DNA from: an uncultured Rhodopila sp.
GTDB lineage: Bacteria; Pseudomonadota; Alphaproteobacteria; Acetobacterales; Acetobacteraceae
Direction: 5' to 3'
Length of the DNA stretch: 64,000 bases
Assembly (NCBI GenBank): GCA_903851415.1
Contig: CAINOE010000086.1
Span: 62,001 to 126,000 of the forward strand
Below are positions 16,345 through 25,655 of the stretch, in pieces. A program made the position numbers and the translations under genes. The notes beneath the pieces were generated by a model. The model was given only the letters and a program-made list of their open reading frames with translations. It was not told the origin of the DNA and ran no database searches. Numbering within the stretch: position 1 is the first letter of the stretch; each line of letters starts with the position of its first letter.

Positions 16345-16677
16345 TCAGTGCACAACGGATTTGGAGAAGACGTTCGTGATGACGACGCCGGCAATGATGA
16401 GGCCGGTGCCGATCATTGCCGGCAGGTCAAGCGCTTGATGGAATTTCACGTAGCCGATGGCACAAATCAGAACGATGCCAAGTCCGCTCCAGATCCCATA
16501 GGCAATTCCGATAGGAATCGTTTTTAAGGCGAGCGACAGGAAATAGAGGCTTGCAAGATAGCACAAGCCCATGATCAATGCCGGAACCGGCTTGGTAAGC
16601 TGTTGCGACAATTGCAGGAACGTCGTGCCAGCGACTTCGGTAACGATCGCGATGGTCAAAGCGGCGGCGCTGTTCAT
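16345..16677 (-). CDS. Small multidrug resistance (SMR) transporter, EmrE-like
   Basis: 110 residues, exactly the EmrE length, with four membrane helices. The essential proton/drug-binding Glu14 is in place (MNSAAALTIAIVTEVAGTT), as are the helix 3 residues around GIAYGIWSGLGIV. Members work as antiparallel dimers in the inner membrane, exchanging protons for quaternary ammonium or guanidinium compounds. Lies 68 bases downstream of an outer-membrane barrel gene on the same strand. The start ATG 16677 gives the canonical numbering; upstream codons are not conserved. Confidence 0.93.
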   Translation of the reverse strand: MNSAAALTIAIVTEVAGTTFLQLSQQLTKPVPALIMGLCYLASLYFLSLALKTIPIGIAYGIWSGLGIVLICAIGYVKFHQALDLPAMIGTGLIIAGVVITNVFSKSVVH

Positions 16678-16745
16678 GAGACTGTTCCCGGTGTTGCAGG
16701 TTGCGCTGCCATCATGACTTGATCTCCTGTCCCGCGTTGCCCTGA

Positions 16746-17615
16746 TCAGAAAATGAACGTGGCTTGCAGGCTCAGTTGCCAGGGGGCGCCGTAGGCCGGC
16801 CTTACGACGTTGTAATAGGCGCTGAGCGACAGATCGACCGGCAGCGAGCCGATACGAAAGACCCGCCCGGGGCCGCCGCCGATGGGCACTGTCCATTTGG
16901 TCCCGTTGGCCTGCCAGTTCGCAGTCATGTTTGGCGAAGCGGAGATGTACCACCCGCTGTCGAAGTTGAATGCGACGAAGGGATTGGCGAGGAAGGTGCT
17001 GTAGCTGTTGCCTGAAGGCCCGTGCGTGCCGCCGAGCGACCAGATGTTGTTGACCAGCGCGCCGGCGACCCACGGCCCGGTCGAGTAGACGATCACCGCG
17101 CTCGGACCCGCACCCCAAACGCTCGAACCGAGCGTGGCGATGCTGATCAACGGAAGCTGCACCACCGGGCCGGCGCCCCACAGCCATCCGTTGACATCAT
17201 GACTGGGCGACAGGAATGCGGTAAAAGATGTCGGCGCGAGTCCGGCCGGCACGGTCGAAGCCGGCGATAAGTCCGGGTTCCAGACGATCGGCAGGATGGT
17301 GCGCGTGATGATGTTCCAGTCGTCGTTTACATGGAACGGTATCACGGGCTGCAGGTTGAGAACGTTCTGGACCGCTTTGTGCGGCCCGTAGCCAAAATTG
17401 ATATTGTCTTGCAATGGCAAACTGATGAGATCGCCGACGGGATTCTGGAGCTGCCTGGCGAGGTCGGCGTCGCTCTCAGTCGCCGCGTTGTCGCCGATCA
17501 CGGATCGCGGCTGTTCGGCGGTCTGTGCCAGGGACGGCGCCGAAGCGCCCGACAGCACCGCGTAGAGCAGCCCTGATGCGGCTGCGGCCAACGTAAGAGG
17601 GTTATTTCGATTCAT
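16746..17615 (-). CDS. Predicted outer-membrane beta-barrel protein
   Basis: About 289 residues from ATG 17615 (an ATG six codons earlier, 17633, is possible). A signal peptide ends near APSLAQTAEQ. The mature part has alternating amphipathic strands rich in aromatic residues, Gly and Asn (DVNGWLWGAGPVV..., NFDSGWYISASPN) and ends in Phe (LQATFIF), the usual signal for barrel assembly. Similar to the neuromedin-U-like/transporter barrels of unknown substrate. Its gene is followed by the SMR exporter, so both may be co-transcribed. Confidence 0.7.
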   Translation of the reverse strand: MNRNNPLTLAAAASGLLYAVLSGASAPSLAQTAEQPRSVIGDNAATESDADLARQLQNPVGDLISLPLQDNINFGYGPHKAVQNVLNLQPVIPFHVNDDWNIITRTILPIVWNPDLSPASTVPAGLAPTSFTAFLSPSHDVNGWLWGAGPVVQLPLISIATLGSSVWGAGPSAVIVYSTGPWVAGALVNNIWSLGGTHGPSGNSYSTFLANPFVAFNFDSGWYISASPNMTANWQANGTKWTVPIGGGPGRVFRIGSLPVDLSLSAYYNVVRPAYGAPWQLSLQATFIF

Positions 17616-17993
17616 GGAACCAAAATATTCCAATTAAGAACCAGATTATTGTCCGGAACCGATCGCCGATCAAGACAAAGGGAACTGCCGCAGGTGCATG
17701 GCTGGACGGGGGGTGGGACAAGGCCTTGTGGCTGGCCGCCTGAATGAGCCGATAGCCAAATCTAGCGATGAATTTGGGTGACTGTCGGTATGAAACCGGT
17801 CACGTGACTCCGAAATGTATTAAAGAGGCTATTGCCAAAATACGGCGGTGCCCACCGCGCGCCAGCGGCGCCGATCGCATTTTTCGCTGCACCCGACCGC
17901 GCCAAGAACGGCTCCCCCCGATGTCGCTAGCTCCCCCCGATTGCGCCGAACGGCCTCTACTTGCAAAATCGCCGGCCAAGGAGAACCTTCCGC
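17616..17993. other. Divergent intergenic region with a 10-base palindrome
   Basis: About 380 bases between divergent genes. It contains GTCACGTGAC (17799-17808), a perfect palindrome that could be a regulator site, and AT-richer DNA around 17625-17660 suited to a promoter for the barrel gene. An AAGGAGAA ribosome site (about 17978-17985) precedes the next start. No convincing gene seen. Confidence 0.45.
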
Positions 17994-18878
17994 ATGTGGC
18001 CCATCCGATCCGCCCTTTTCGTCCCCGCCCACCGCCGCGACTGGGTGGCGAAGGCGATCCGCGTCTCCCCCGGCGCCGCGGTGCTGGATATCGAGGACTC
18101 CGTCCCGCCGCAGTTCAAGCCGCAGGCGATGGAGCATCTGAAAAGCGAGATCCACGAATTGCGCGAAGCCGGCACCGGCGCCTTCGTCCGCATTCAGCCG
18201 CTGCATGACGGCACCGAAGCCGAGATCGCCGCCGCGGTGACGGACGGCCTGACCGCGATCGTCATGCCCAAGGTCGCGGCGCCGGATGAAATCCGCCGCG
18301 TTCACGACCTGCTGAGCTATGCCGAGGGCCGCGCCGGGCTGCCGCTCGGCAGCGTCGGCATCCTGCCACTGCCGGAAACCGCGCCGGGCATGTACGACGC
18401 ATACAATCTGGCCAAGGCCAGCCCCCGGGTGCGCGGCATCCACGGCGCGATCAGCGGCCCGGTGTCCGGCGATTTCGCCCGCGCCTTCGGCTTCCGCGCC
18501 ACGTCCGGGGGCGAGGAGCAACAGTATCTCGCCTCCAAGCTGGTGCTCGACAGCCGGGCAGGCGGTGCCCCGTATCCGATCGCCGGGATTTTCGGCACGC
18601 CGCAGGACGACCTGGCCGCGGTGGAGCGGCTGATCCGCCGGGCGAGGGACATCGGCTACGCCGGCGTCGCGGTGATGCACCCGTCGCATGTCGCTATCGC
18701 CAATGCGGTGTTCCGGCCGACGGCGGAGGAAGTCGCATACTTCACCGGCCTGCTCGCCGCTTTCGAAGCCGCGGAGAAAGCCGGATTGGGCGCGGTCAGC
18801 TACCAGGGCGCGATGGTGGACTATGCGATGCTTCCCCTGGCGCGGGAGGTTCTCGGAGAGGCGGCGCGCAACCGGTAG
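17994..18878 (+). CDS. CitE-like HpcH/HpaI aldolase/citrate lyase family (CoA ester lyase)
   Basis: 294 residues from ATG 17994, which has AAGGAGAA upstream. TIM-barrel family with the metal-binding Asp in VLDIEDSVPP, the phosphate/CoA-binding Arg in RIQPLHDG, and VMPKVAAPDEI. Members split (3S)-malyl-, citramalyl- or citryl-CoA-type thioesters. Not next to other citrate lyase subunits, so it is one of the stand-alone lyases; the exact acyl-CoA is unknown. Forty bases upstream of pepN, possibly co-transcribed. Confidence 0.85.
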   Translation: MWPIRSALFVPAHRRDWVAKAIRVSPGAAVLDIEDSVPPQFKPQAMEHLKSEIHELREAGTGAFVRIQPLHDGTEAEIAAAVTDGLTAIVMPKVAAPDEIRRVHDLLSYAEGRAGLPLGSVGILPLPETAPGMYDAYNLAKASPRVRGIHGAISGPVSGDFARAFGFRATSGGEEQQYLASKLVLDSRAGGAPYPIAGIFGTPQDDLAAVERLIRRARDIGYAGVAVMHPSHVAIANAVFRPTAEEVAYFTGLLAAFEAAEKAGLGAVSYQGAMVDYAMLPLAREVLGEAARNR

Positions 18879-18918
18879 CGTCCCTATATAAACGGCCCGA
18901 CCTCACGCCGGAGACAAC

Positions 18919-21555
18919 ATGCCAGCCGATTCCATCCGCACCGACGCCGCCTCCGCGGAAATCCGCCTCGCGGACTACACCCCGCCAGCCTTCCTGATCG
19001 ACACGGTCGACCTGACCTTCGAACTCGGCGAGGCGGCGACCACGGTGGTGTCGCGGCTGGCAGTCCGCCGGAACCCCGCCGTGGACCCGGCACCGGCGCT
19101 GCACCTGGATGGCGAGGCGTTGACCCTGGTCGGCATCACCCGCGACGGCGGACCGGTAACGCCAACCTTGACGGAGGCCGGCCTGACGATCGCCGATATG
19201 CCGGATGCCTGCGCGCTTGAGATCACGACGCGGATCTCGCCGCAGGACAACACCGAGCTCAGCGGGCTGTACGTCTCCGGCGGCAACTATTTCACGCAAT
19301 GCGAGGCGCAGGGCTTCCGCCGCATCACATATTTCCCCGATCGCCCGGACGTGATGTCGCGCTACAGCACGACGATCATCGCCGACAAGCGGGCGTGTCC
19401 GGTGATGCTGTCGAACGGTAACCCCGGGCCGGTGACGGCGCTCGGCGACGGGCGGCACAGCATCACGTGGTCCGATCCACACCCGAAGCCATGTTACCTG
19501 TTTGCGCTGGTGGCCGGCGATCTGATTTCGGTCAAGGACAGTTTCACCACCCGGTCGGGCCGTCACGTCGATCTCGGCATCTATGTCCGCCGCGGCGACG
19601 AGGACCGGTGCGCGCACGCGATGCAGTCGCTGAAGACGGCCATGCGCTGGGACGAAGAGGTGTTCGGCCTGGAATACGACCTGGACGTCTTCAACATCGC
19701 CGCCGTGTCCGACTTCAACATGGGCGCGATGGAGAACAAGGGGCTGAACGTCTTCAACACGAAATACGTCCTCGCCCGCCCGGAAACCGCCACGGATTCG
19801 GACTACCAGGGTATCGAGACGGTCATCGCGCACGAGTATTTCCACAACTGGACCGGCAACCGGGTGACCTGCCGCGACTGGTTCCAGCTCTCGCTGAAGG
19901 AAGGGCTGACGGTCTACCGCGACCAGGAGTTTTCCGGCGACCAGAACAGCCGCGCGGTGAAGCGGATCGCCGATGTGCGGGCGCTGCGGGCGGCGCAGTT
20001 CCGCGAGGATGGCGGCCCGCTGGCGCATCCGGTGCAGCCGCGGGCGTACATGGCCATCGACAATTTCTATACCGCGACGGTCTACAACAAGGGTGCCGAG
20101 GTCATCCGCATGATGGCCACCATCATCGGCCGCGCCGCGTTCCGCCGCGGCATGGACCTGTATTTCGCCCGGCACGACAACCACGCCGTGACGATCGACG
20201 ATTTCCTGCAGGCGATGCAGGATGCCTCTGGCGTCGATCTGACCGATTTCAGGCTGTGGTACCATCAGGCCGGCACGCCGGAGATTTCGATCGAAGACGT
20301 CTATAACCCGGACACCAAGCGCTACACGCTGACCATAAGCCAGCAGACGAAACCCACCCCCGGACAGCCGGACAAGCAGCCGCTGGTCATCCCGGTCGCC
20401 ATGGGCCTGCTGGACGGCAACGGGCAGGAACTTCCCACTCGCCTGGACGGCGAGGCGGAGGCGACGCAAGGCACCCGCGTCCTGCTGGCCGCCAAGGCGG
20501 CGAACCGGTTCGAGTTCGTCGATGTCGCCAGCCCGCCGGTGCCGTCGCTGCTGCGCGACTTCTCAGCGCCGGTGAAGCTGTCCGGCCTGTCGGCCGATCG
20601 GCTGCGGTTCCTGGCGGCGCACGACACCGACCCGTTCGTGCGCTGGGAGTCGGGGCAGCAATATGCCTCGACTGTGCTGCTCGACATGATCGCCGCCATC
20701 CAGGAGGGGCGTCAGCCGGAGGTCGATCCGGCGCTGATCGAGGCGATGGCCTCCGCCCTGAAGCAAGAGCCGGCCTTCGCCGCCGAGGCGCTGTCGCTGC
20801 CGGGTGAAGCGACCCTGGCGGACAAGATGGCGGTGGTGGATGTCGATGCGATCCATACCGCCCGCGACCTCGCCCGCACTGCCGTCGGCCAGGCGTTGGC
20901 CACGGAATTGCGCGCGACGTATACGTCCCTGGCCGATGACGGGGGTTACCGGATCGACGGCGCCTCGATCGGGCGGCGTTCGCTGCGCAACACCTGCCTG
21001 AACTACCTTGTCGCCAGCGGGGACCGCGCCGCCGTCGCCCTGGCCAAGGCGCAGTTCGACGCCGCGGAGAATATGACCGACGTGCTGGCGGCGCTGGCGA
21101 TCCTGGCGGGCGTCGACTGCCCGGAGCGTGGGGATGCGCTGGCGGCGTTCTACCAGGCGTGGCGCGGCGATCCGCTGGTGCTGGACAAGTGGTTCGCGAT
21201 CCACGCGCTATCGCCGCTGCCGGGAACCGTGCAGGCAGTCGAGGCGCTGAAATCGCATGCGGATTTCGATTTGCGCAACCCGAACCGCATCCGCGCGCTG
21301 ATCAGCAGCTTCGCCGGCAACCAGGTGCGGTTCCATGACGGCTCCGGCGCCGGCTACCGGCTGTATGCCGACACGCTGATCCAACTCGATCCCACGAACG
21401 GGCAGGTGGCGGCGCGGATGGTGTCGCCGCTGGGCCAGTGGCGGCGCTTCGATGAGAAGCGACAGGCGCTGATGCGGCAGGAACTGGAGCGGATCCTGGC
21501 GCTGCCGAACCTGTCGCGCAACACGTTCGAGATGGCGTCGAAAAGTTTGGCATGA
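18919..21555 (+). CDS. pepN: Aminopeptidase N (M1 metallopeptidase)
   Basis: 878 residues, full length. The substrate-binding motif GAMENKGLN and the zinc motif HEYFHNWTGN (His305, Glu306, His309) with the distal Glu in LKEGLTVYRDQEF are intact. Cytoplasmic enzyme that removes N-terminal residues from peptides. Followed ten bases later by the tenA-like gene on the same strand, so likely an operon. Confidence 0.96.
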   Translation: MPADSIRTDAASAEIRLADYTPPAFLIDTVDLTFELGEAATTVVSRLAVRRNPAVDPAPALHLDGEALTLVGITRDGGPVTPTLTEAGLTIADMPDACALEITTRISPQDNTELSGLYVSGGNYFTQCEAQGFRRITYFPDRPDVMSRYSTTIIADKRACPVMLSNGNPGPVTALGDGRHSITWSDPHPKPCYLFALVAGDLISVKDSFTTRSGRHVDLGIYVRRGDEDRCAHAMQSLKTAMRWDEEVFGLEYDLDVFNIAAVSDFNMGAMENKGLNVFNTKYVLARPETATDSDYQGIETVIAHEYFHNWTGNRVTCRDWFQLSLKEGLTVYRDQEFSGDQNSRAVKRIADVRALRAAQFREDGGPLAHPVQPRAYMAIDNFYTATVYNKGAEVIRMMATIIGRAAFRRGMDLYFARHDNHAVTIDDFLQAMQDASGVDLTDFRLWYHQAGTPEISIEDVYNPDTKRYTLTISQQTKPTPGQPDKQPLVIPVAMGLLDGNGQELPTRLDGEAEATQGTRVLLAAKAANRFEFVDVASPPVPSLLRDFSAPVKLSGLSADRLRFLAAHDTDPFVRWESGQQYASTVLLDMIAAIQEGRQPEVDPALIEAMASALKQEPAFAAEALSLPGEATLADKMAVVDVDAIHTARDLARTAVGQALATELRATYTSLADDGGYRIDGASIGRRSLRNTCLNYLVASGDRAAVALAKAQFDAAENMTDVLAALAILAGVDCPERGDALAAFYQAWRGDPLVLDKWFAIHALSPLPGTVQAVEALKSHADFDLRNPNRIRALISSFAGNQVRFHDGSGAGYRLYADTLIQLDPTNGQVAARMVSPLGQWRRFDEKRQALMRQELERILALPNLSRNTFEMASKSLA

Positions 21556-21565
21556 CGGCGGGGGC

Positions 21566-22252
21566 ATGACAGGGTTCTGCGATCTCGCCTGGCAGCGGAC
21601 GTCCGCGCTTCGGGCGGCGATCCACGACCTGCCGTTCAACCGGGAACTGGCGGCGGGCACGCTGGATCAGGCGCGGTTCCGCTTCTACATCGTGCAGGAT
21701 GCGCTGTACCTCGACCAGTATGCGCGCATCCTGGCGATGGCGGCGGCGCGCGGTCCGGATGGCGCAACATTGCGGCTGTTCGCGGATGCCGCGCTGGAGG
21801 GAATCGCCGTCGAGCAGGCTCTGCATGCGCAATACCTGACCCGGTTCGGTGCCGAAGCCGGCGCGGCGGAACCGTCGCCGGATTGCCTGAGCTATACCAG
21901 CTTCCTGCTCGCCACCGCGTATCACGAACCGTGGGAGGTGCTGCTGGCGGCGCTGCTGCCATGCTTCTGGATCTATTGGGTCGTCGGGCAGGCCATCGCG
22001 CGCGAGGCGGCGGCCGACAACCCCTACCGCGCCTGGATCGACACCTATGCCGACGATGGCTTCGGCTCGGTCGTCCAGTCGGTGAAGGCCGCTGCCGATC
22101 GAGCCGCCGCGGCGACCTCGGATGCGGTGCGGGCGAGGATGTTGACGGCGTTCATCCGATCCACGCAGTACGAGTGGCTGTTCTGGGACGGCGCGTATCA
22201 GCTTCGGGAATGGCCGGCGGGGGGTTCTCGCGCCGCCCTGTCCGAGCATTGA
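21566..22252 (+). CDS. tenA: TenA-family thiaminase/aminopyrimidine hydrolase
   Basis: 228 residues, all-helical TenA/HemeO-like fold. The active-site Cys lies in LLPCFWIYWVVG, and the acidic/aromatic pocket residues in FRFYIVQDALYLDQYARIL and the final STQYEWLFWDGAY match the family. TenA salvages the thiamine pyrimidine (aminopyrimidine hydrolase). No other thiamin gene is nearby, and it follows pepN, so the link is positional only. The paralogue PqqC is excluded by the Cys motif. Confidence 0.88.
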   Translation: MTGFCDLAWQRTSALRAAIHDLPFNRELAAGTLDQARFRFYIVQDALYLDQYARILAMAAARGPDGATLRLFADAALEGIAVEQALHAQYLTRFGAEAGAAEPSPDCLSYTSFLLATAYHEPWEVLLAALLPCFWIYWVVGQAIAREAAADNPYRAWIDTYADDGFGSVVQSVKAAADRAAAATSDAVRARMLTAFIRSTQYEWLFWDGAYQLREWPAGGSRAALSEH

Positions 22253-22300
22253 CATGACGGGGACTGACTCTGCCCTTCCGGCACGGGCCGTTTCTACCGT

Positions 22301-22388
22301 GTCATGGCCGGATTTAGTCCGGCCATCCACGACTTTGGCTGGTTCGGCACCGCAGGTCGTGGATGGCCGGCACAAGGCCGGCCATGAG
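22301..22388. repeat. Dispersed palindromic repeat, large inverted-repeat copy
   Basis: Left arm GTCATGGCCGGATTTAGTCC plus GGCCATCCACGACT, right arm its approximate reverse complement (AGGTCGTGGATGGCCGGCACA plus AGGCCGGCCATGAGAC). Each arm is itself a small hairpin, and the arms pair with each other. Lies between tenA and hemW. Confidence 0.75.
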
Positions 22389-22438
22389 ACAGGACTGCCG
22401 GCCCGCCCGGGTTTCACGGCACCCGCCGGAGCCTGGAG

Positions 22439-23614
22439 GTGATCGAAACGGATGCGGTACGGCCGGTTTCCGGTCTGGCGCTCTATATCCACTGGCCGTT
22501 CTGCCTGTCGAAGTGCCCATATTGCGACTTCAACTCGCACGTGCGGGACCGCATCGACCAGGACCGGTTCGCCCGTGCGCTGCGGCGGGAACTGGCGACC
22601 GAAGCCGCGCGGCTCGGGCGGCGGAGGCTCACATCGGTGTTCTTCGGCGGCGGCACGCCCAGCCTGATGGACGCTTCAACAGTCGCCGCCATCCTCGACG
22701 ACGCGGCGCGGCACTTCGATGCGGCCGGGGACCTTGAAATCACCCTGGAAGCCAATCCGACCAGCATCGAGGCCGGCCGCCTCGCGGACTACCGCGCCGC
22801 CGGGGTCAACCGGGTCTCCATCGGCATCCAGAGCCTCGACGAAGCGGCGTTGCGCGGCCTCGGGCGGCGGCACTCCGCGGCAGAAGGGGTCGCTGCGCTG
22901 GCCCTGGCGCGGCGGCTGTTTCCGCGCGTGTCGTTCGACCTGATCTACGCGCGCCCCGGGCAGAACCTGCCATCCTGGCGGGCCGAACTGCGCGCCGCGC
23001 TGGCGATCGCGGCGGACCACCTGTCGTTGTATCAACTGACGATCGAGCCGGCGACGCCGTTTGCCGCGCTGCACCGGCAGGGCCGGATCATCCTGCCCGA
23101 CGACGACACCGCCGCCGCGCTGTACGACGCCACCGGGGAGGAATGCGCCCGCTCCGGCCTGCTGGCCTATGAAATTTCCAACTACGCGCGTCCCGGCCAG
23201 GAAAGCCGCCACAACCTGGCCTACTGGCGCTACCAGGACTACGCTGGCATCGGCCCCGGTGCGCATGGCCGGGTCACCGTGGACGGCGTATTGCGGGCGA
23301 CGCGGCGGCACCGGGCGCCGGAGCCGTGGGCCGAACGGGTCGAGCAATCCGGCGACGGGACCACCTCGAACGAGCCGGTAGAAGACGCCGAACGCGCCAG
23401 GGAGGCGCTTCTGATGGGGCTGCGGCTGGCGGAGGGCATCGACCTCGCGTGGTTCGAAGCGCGCACCGGCCGGACGCTGGCGCAGTCGGTTGATGCGGAT
23501 GTTTTCGCGCAGGCGGTGGCGGAAGGCTATCTGACCGCGACGCCGGAGCGGCTGACGGCAACGCGGGAGGGCCGGATCAGGCTGGACTCGCTGCTGGGCC
23601 GGCTGGTGGCGTGA
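22439..23614 (+). CDS. hemW: HemW-type radical SAM heme chaperone
   Basis: 391 residues. The radical SAM cluster motif CLSKCPYCDF has the extra Cys of the HemN/HemW group, followed by FFGGGTPSLM and the EANPTS segment. As in HemW, and unlike coproporphyrinogen oxidase HemN, the N-terminus begins directly with ALYIHWPFC. HemW binds heme and hands it to membrane cytochromes. The start is a GTG at 22439 with CGGA eight bases upstream. Single gene, following a palindromic repeat. Confidence 0.9.
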   Translation: MIETDAVRPVSGLALYIHWPFCLSKCPYCDFNSHVRDRIDQDRFARALRRELATEAARLGRRRLTSVFFGGGTPSLMDASTVAAILDDAARHFDAAGDLEITLEANPTSIEAGRLADYRAAGVNRVSIGIQSLDEAALRGLGRRHSAAEGVAALALARRLFPRVSFDLIYARPGQNLPSWRAELRAALAIAADHLSLYQLTIEPATPFAALHRQGRIILPDDDTAAALYDATGEECARSGLLAYEISNYARPGQESRHNLAYWRYQDYAGIGPGAHGRVTVDGVLRATRRHRAPEPWAERVEQSGDGTTSNEPVEDAERAREALLMGLRLAEGIDLAWFEARTGRTLAQSVDADVFAQAVAEGYLTATPERLTATREGRIRLDSLLGRLVA

Positions 23615-23623
23615 CGGGTGCAG

Positions 23624-23950
23624 CTACTCCTTCGCCTCGCCGGACATCCTGCCGAAGGCCATGCGGTCCTTGTTCTCCCGCATCAGCATCGTGAAGCCGG
23701 GGATCGTGTCCAGGCCGAAATTCAGCGGCAGCCCGGTGTCCGCATCGGGCTGGATTTTCGCGTAGCTCTGGCCGGCGACTTTTTCCCACTTCCCGGCAGG
23801 CTTCTTGATTTCCAGGTTCGCCACGGTGGTCTTGAACACCATCCGGACGATCGCCTCCCGCGGCCGGTTCGGCCTTGTCAGGCTGGGGCAGCCGGCGATG
23901 ACCTGCCAGCCGTTGCGCAGCGCCCACTCGGTGAGTTGGTCCTTGTCCAT
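23624..23950 (-). CDS. Small conserved hypothetical protein
   Basis: 108 residues from ATG 23950. Soluble, with a mix of Lys/Arg and aromatic residues (MDKDQLTEWALRNGWQVIAG...). No signal peptide, membrane helix or family motif recognised. The composition and codon pattern match neighbouring genes, so it is probably a real resident gene. Convergent with hemW, ten bases from its stop. Confidence 0.6.
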   Translation of the reverse strand: MDKDQLTEWALRNGWQVIAGCPSLTRPNRPREAIVRMVFKTTVANLEIKKPAGKWEKVAGQSYAKIQPDADTGLPLNFGLDTIPGFTMLMRENKDRMAFGRMSGEAKE

Positions 23951-24150
23951 GCGGCGTCCCCGGCGTGATGCGGGCGTTGTAGAGGCTTGCGCGCGGTGAT
24001 GCCAGCGGCGCGAGCGCCGTCTCGGCCTGTTGCCTTGCCATTGCCCTGAGCGATGCTCATGTAGCGTCTGGCTGGCATCCGCATCGGCGGGCGGCAGTGT
24101 GTCCGCAGCGTAATCTGCGCGTGGATATCGGCGTTGACAGGGATATTGAC

Positions 24151-24624
24151 ATGACGAGTTCGAACGCATTCGCCTTGAAAGAGTCCGGCCTGAACGACTT
24201 CCTGTTTGCCGAGGTCGGAACGGAACTGAACGGTTCGCCTCTGACGATCCTTTCGATTCTGGCCAGGCTCGGGCAGGATCCGTGGGCTGAGGCCGCGCGC
24301 TGGGCAAAGCTGCCGAAGGCGGCGACGATCGACAAGCTGGCGCAGAGCATCGCCCAGATGCCGTTGCCGCCGCAGGCGATCGCCGAGGCGCGCACAACGG
24401 CGTCCCGGCTGATCCTGCTGCTGCCCTCGCAGGCCCAATCGCCCCGCGCGGAGCCGAAAGCGGCGAAGGCAGCGAAGCCGGCGGCGTCGAAATGGGTGCT
24501 GGTGGGGATCTTCGGGGCGGCGTTAGTTTTGGGTGTGACGTTCAGCCTGTTGTCGTCGACGCCCCGCTCTGACGGTGTCGTGCCGCTGTCGGCCATTGAC
24601 GCTCCCCATTCGCCGGGAAAATGA
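24151..24624 (+). CDS. Hypothetical protein with a C-terminal membrane anchor
   Basis: 157 residues from ATG 24151. About 110 residues of helical soluble sequence (NDFLFAEVGTELNGSPLTILSILARLGQDPWAEAARWA...) are followed by an Ala/Lys-rich linker and one membrane helix (about 122-142) near the C-terminus with a short periplasmic tail. The start is chosen because the preceding codons are not protein-like. No family recognised. Confidence 0.6.
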   Translation: MTSSNAFALKESGLNDFLFAEVGTELNGSPLTILSILARLGQDPWAEAARWAKLPKAATIDKLAQSIAQMPLPPQAIAEARTTASRLILLLPSQAQSPRAEPKAAKAAKPAASKWVLVGIFGAALVLGVTFSLLSSTPRSDGVVPLSAIDAPHSPGK

Positions 24625-24740
24625 GTGCTCGCGGCCGGCGGCGATTTTCCTCGTTATTGCAAGGAGTGTTGGCTGCCGACCCGGGCTGAGCGGCCCGGGC
24701 TTCGCCAAGGAGATTGCTCCGGCCGACGGGCTTCCCACTC

Positions 24741-25610
24741 CTACTCCTCCAGTTGCCCGCGTATCGCCAGGAGCTCGCGGTGCCGCTCCTCCGTTGTTTC
24801 CGGGTAGCTCATTTTCAGTCCGGTCAGCGTCTCCAGGATGATCTCCGACACGATCAGCCGCGCATTCTCCTTGTCGTCGGCCGGCACGACGTACCATGGC
24901 GCATAATCCGTGCTGGTCGCCGCCAGGCATTTCTCATACGCCTTCATGTATTTGTCCCAGAATTTCCGTTCCTCGATATCCGCCTGGCTGAACTTCCAGT
25001 TCTTCTCCGGATCGTCGATGCGTGCAAGAAACCGCTTCCGCTGCTCATCTTTCGACAGATGCAGGAAGAACTTGACGATGCGGGTTCCACAGCCGTTCAG
25101 ATGCCGCTCCAGGTTCGTTATGGAACGATACCTGTTGTGCCAGAAATCCTTGTCATCGGGCGACGCATCGGGAAGTCCTTCGCCCAGCAGAATCTCCGGA
25201 TGCACCCGGGCGATTAAGACTTCCTCGTAATAGGAACGGTTGAAAATGCCGATGCGGCCGCGTTCCGGAAGGTCGCGGGTGGTGCGCCAGAGGAAGTCGT
25301 GCTGTAGTTCCTCCGCGCTCGGGTGCTTGAAGCTGAACACCTGGCAGCCCTGCGGATTGACCCCCGACATGACATGCCTGATCGCGCCGTCCTTGCCCGC
25401 CGCGTCCATCGCCTGGAAGATCAGCAAGATGGCGTGGCTGTTCGACGCATAAAGAAGCTGCTGCTGCTTGCTCAGCCGATCGACATGATCGCTCAACAGC
25501 GCGTGGTAGTCCTCTTTCGACTTGTAGACGGGCTTTACCGCCGTCGGCCATTTGTCGAGGTCCACGGAGTCGTCTTCGCGAACCCGGTAATCCTTCGGGC
25601 TGATTTTCAT
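24741..25610 (-). CDS. Polyphosphate kinase 2 family (PPK2) nucleotide phosphotransferase
   Basis: 289 residues. Walker [10 protein letters not shown] (67-75), the lid/Walker B region [19 protein letters not shown] (120-138) and the [16 protein letters not shown] segment define the PPK2 domain. Members transfer phosphate between polyphosphate and nucleotides; this short single-domain form resembles polyphosphate:AMP/ADP phosphotransferases (class II/III), but the class is not certain. Transcribed in the same direction as, and 45 bases after, the MaoC-Pta and phaC genes: a cluster storing carbon and phosphate energy. Confidence 0.85.
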   Translation of the reverse strand: MKISPKDYRVREDDSVDLDKWPTAVKPVYKSKEDYHALLSDHVDRLSKQQQLLYASNSHAILLIFQAMDAAGKDGAIRHVMSGVNPQGCQVFSFKHPSAEELQHDFLWRTTRDLPERGRIGIFNRSYYEEVLIARVHPEILLGEGLPDASPDDKDFWHNRYRSITNLERHLNGCGTRIVKFFLHLSKDEQRKRFLARIDDPEKNWKFSQADIEERKFWDKYMKAYEKCLAATSTDYAPWYVVPADDKENARLIVSEIILETLTGLKMSYPETTEERHRELLAIRGQLEE

Positions 25611-25655
25611 GCTGTGCCCCTCCTGCGCCGATGCTGGCGCGGTTCGAGCCGGCTG

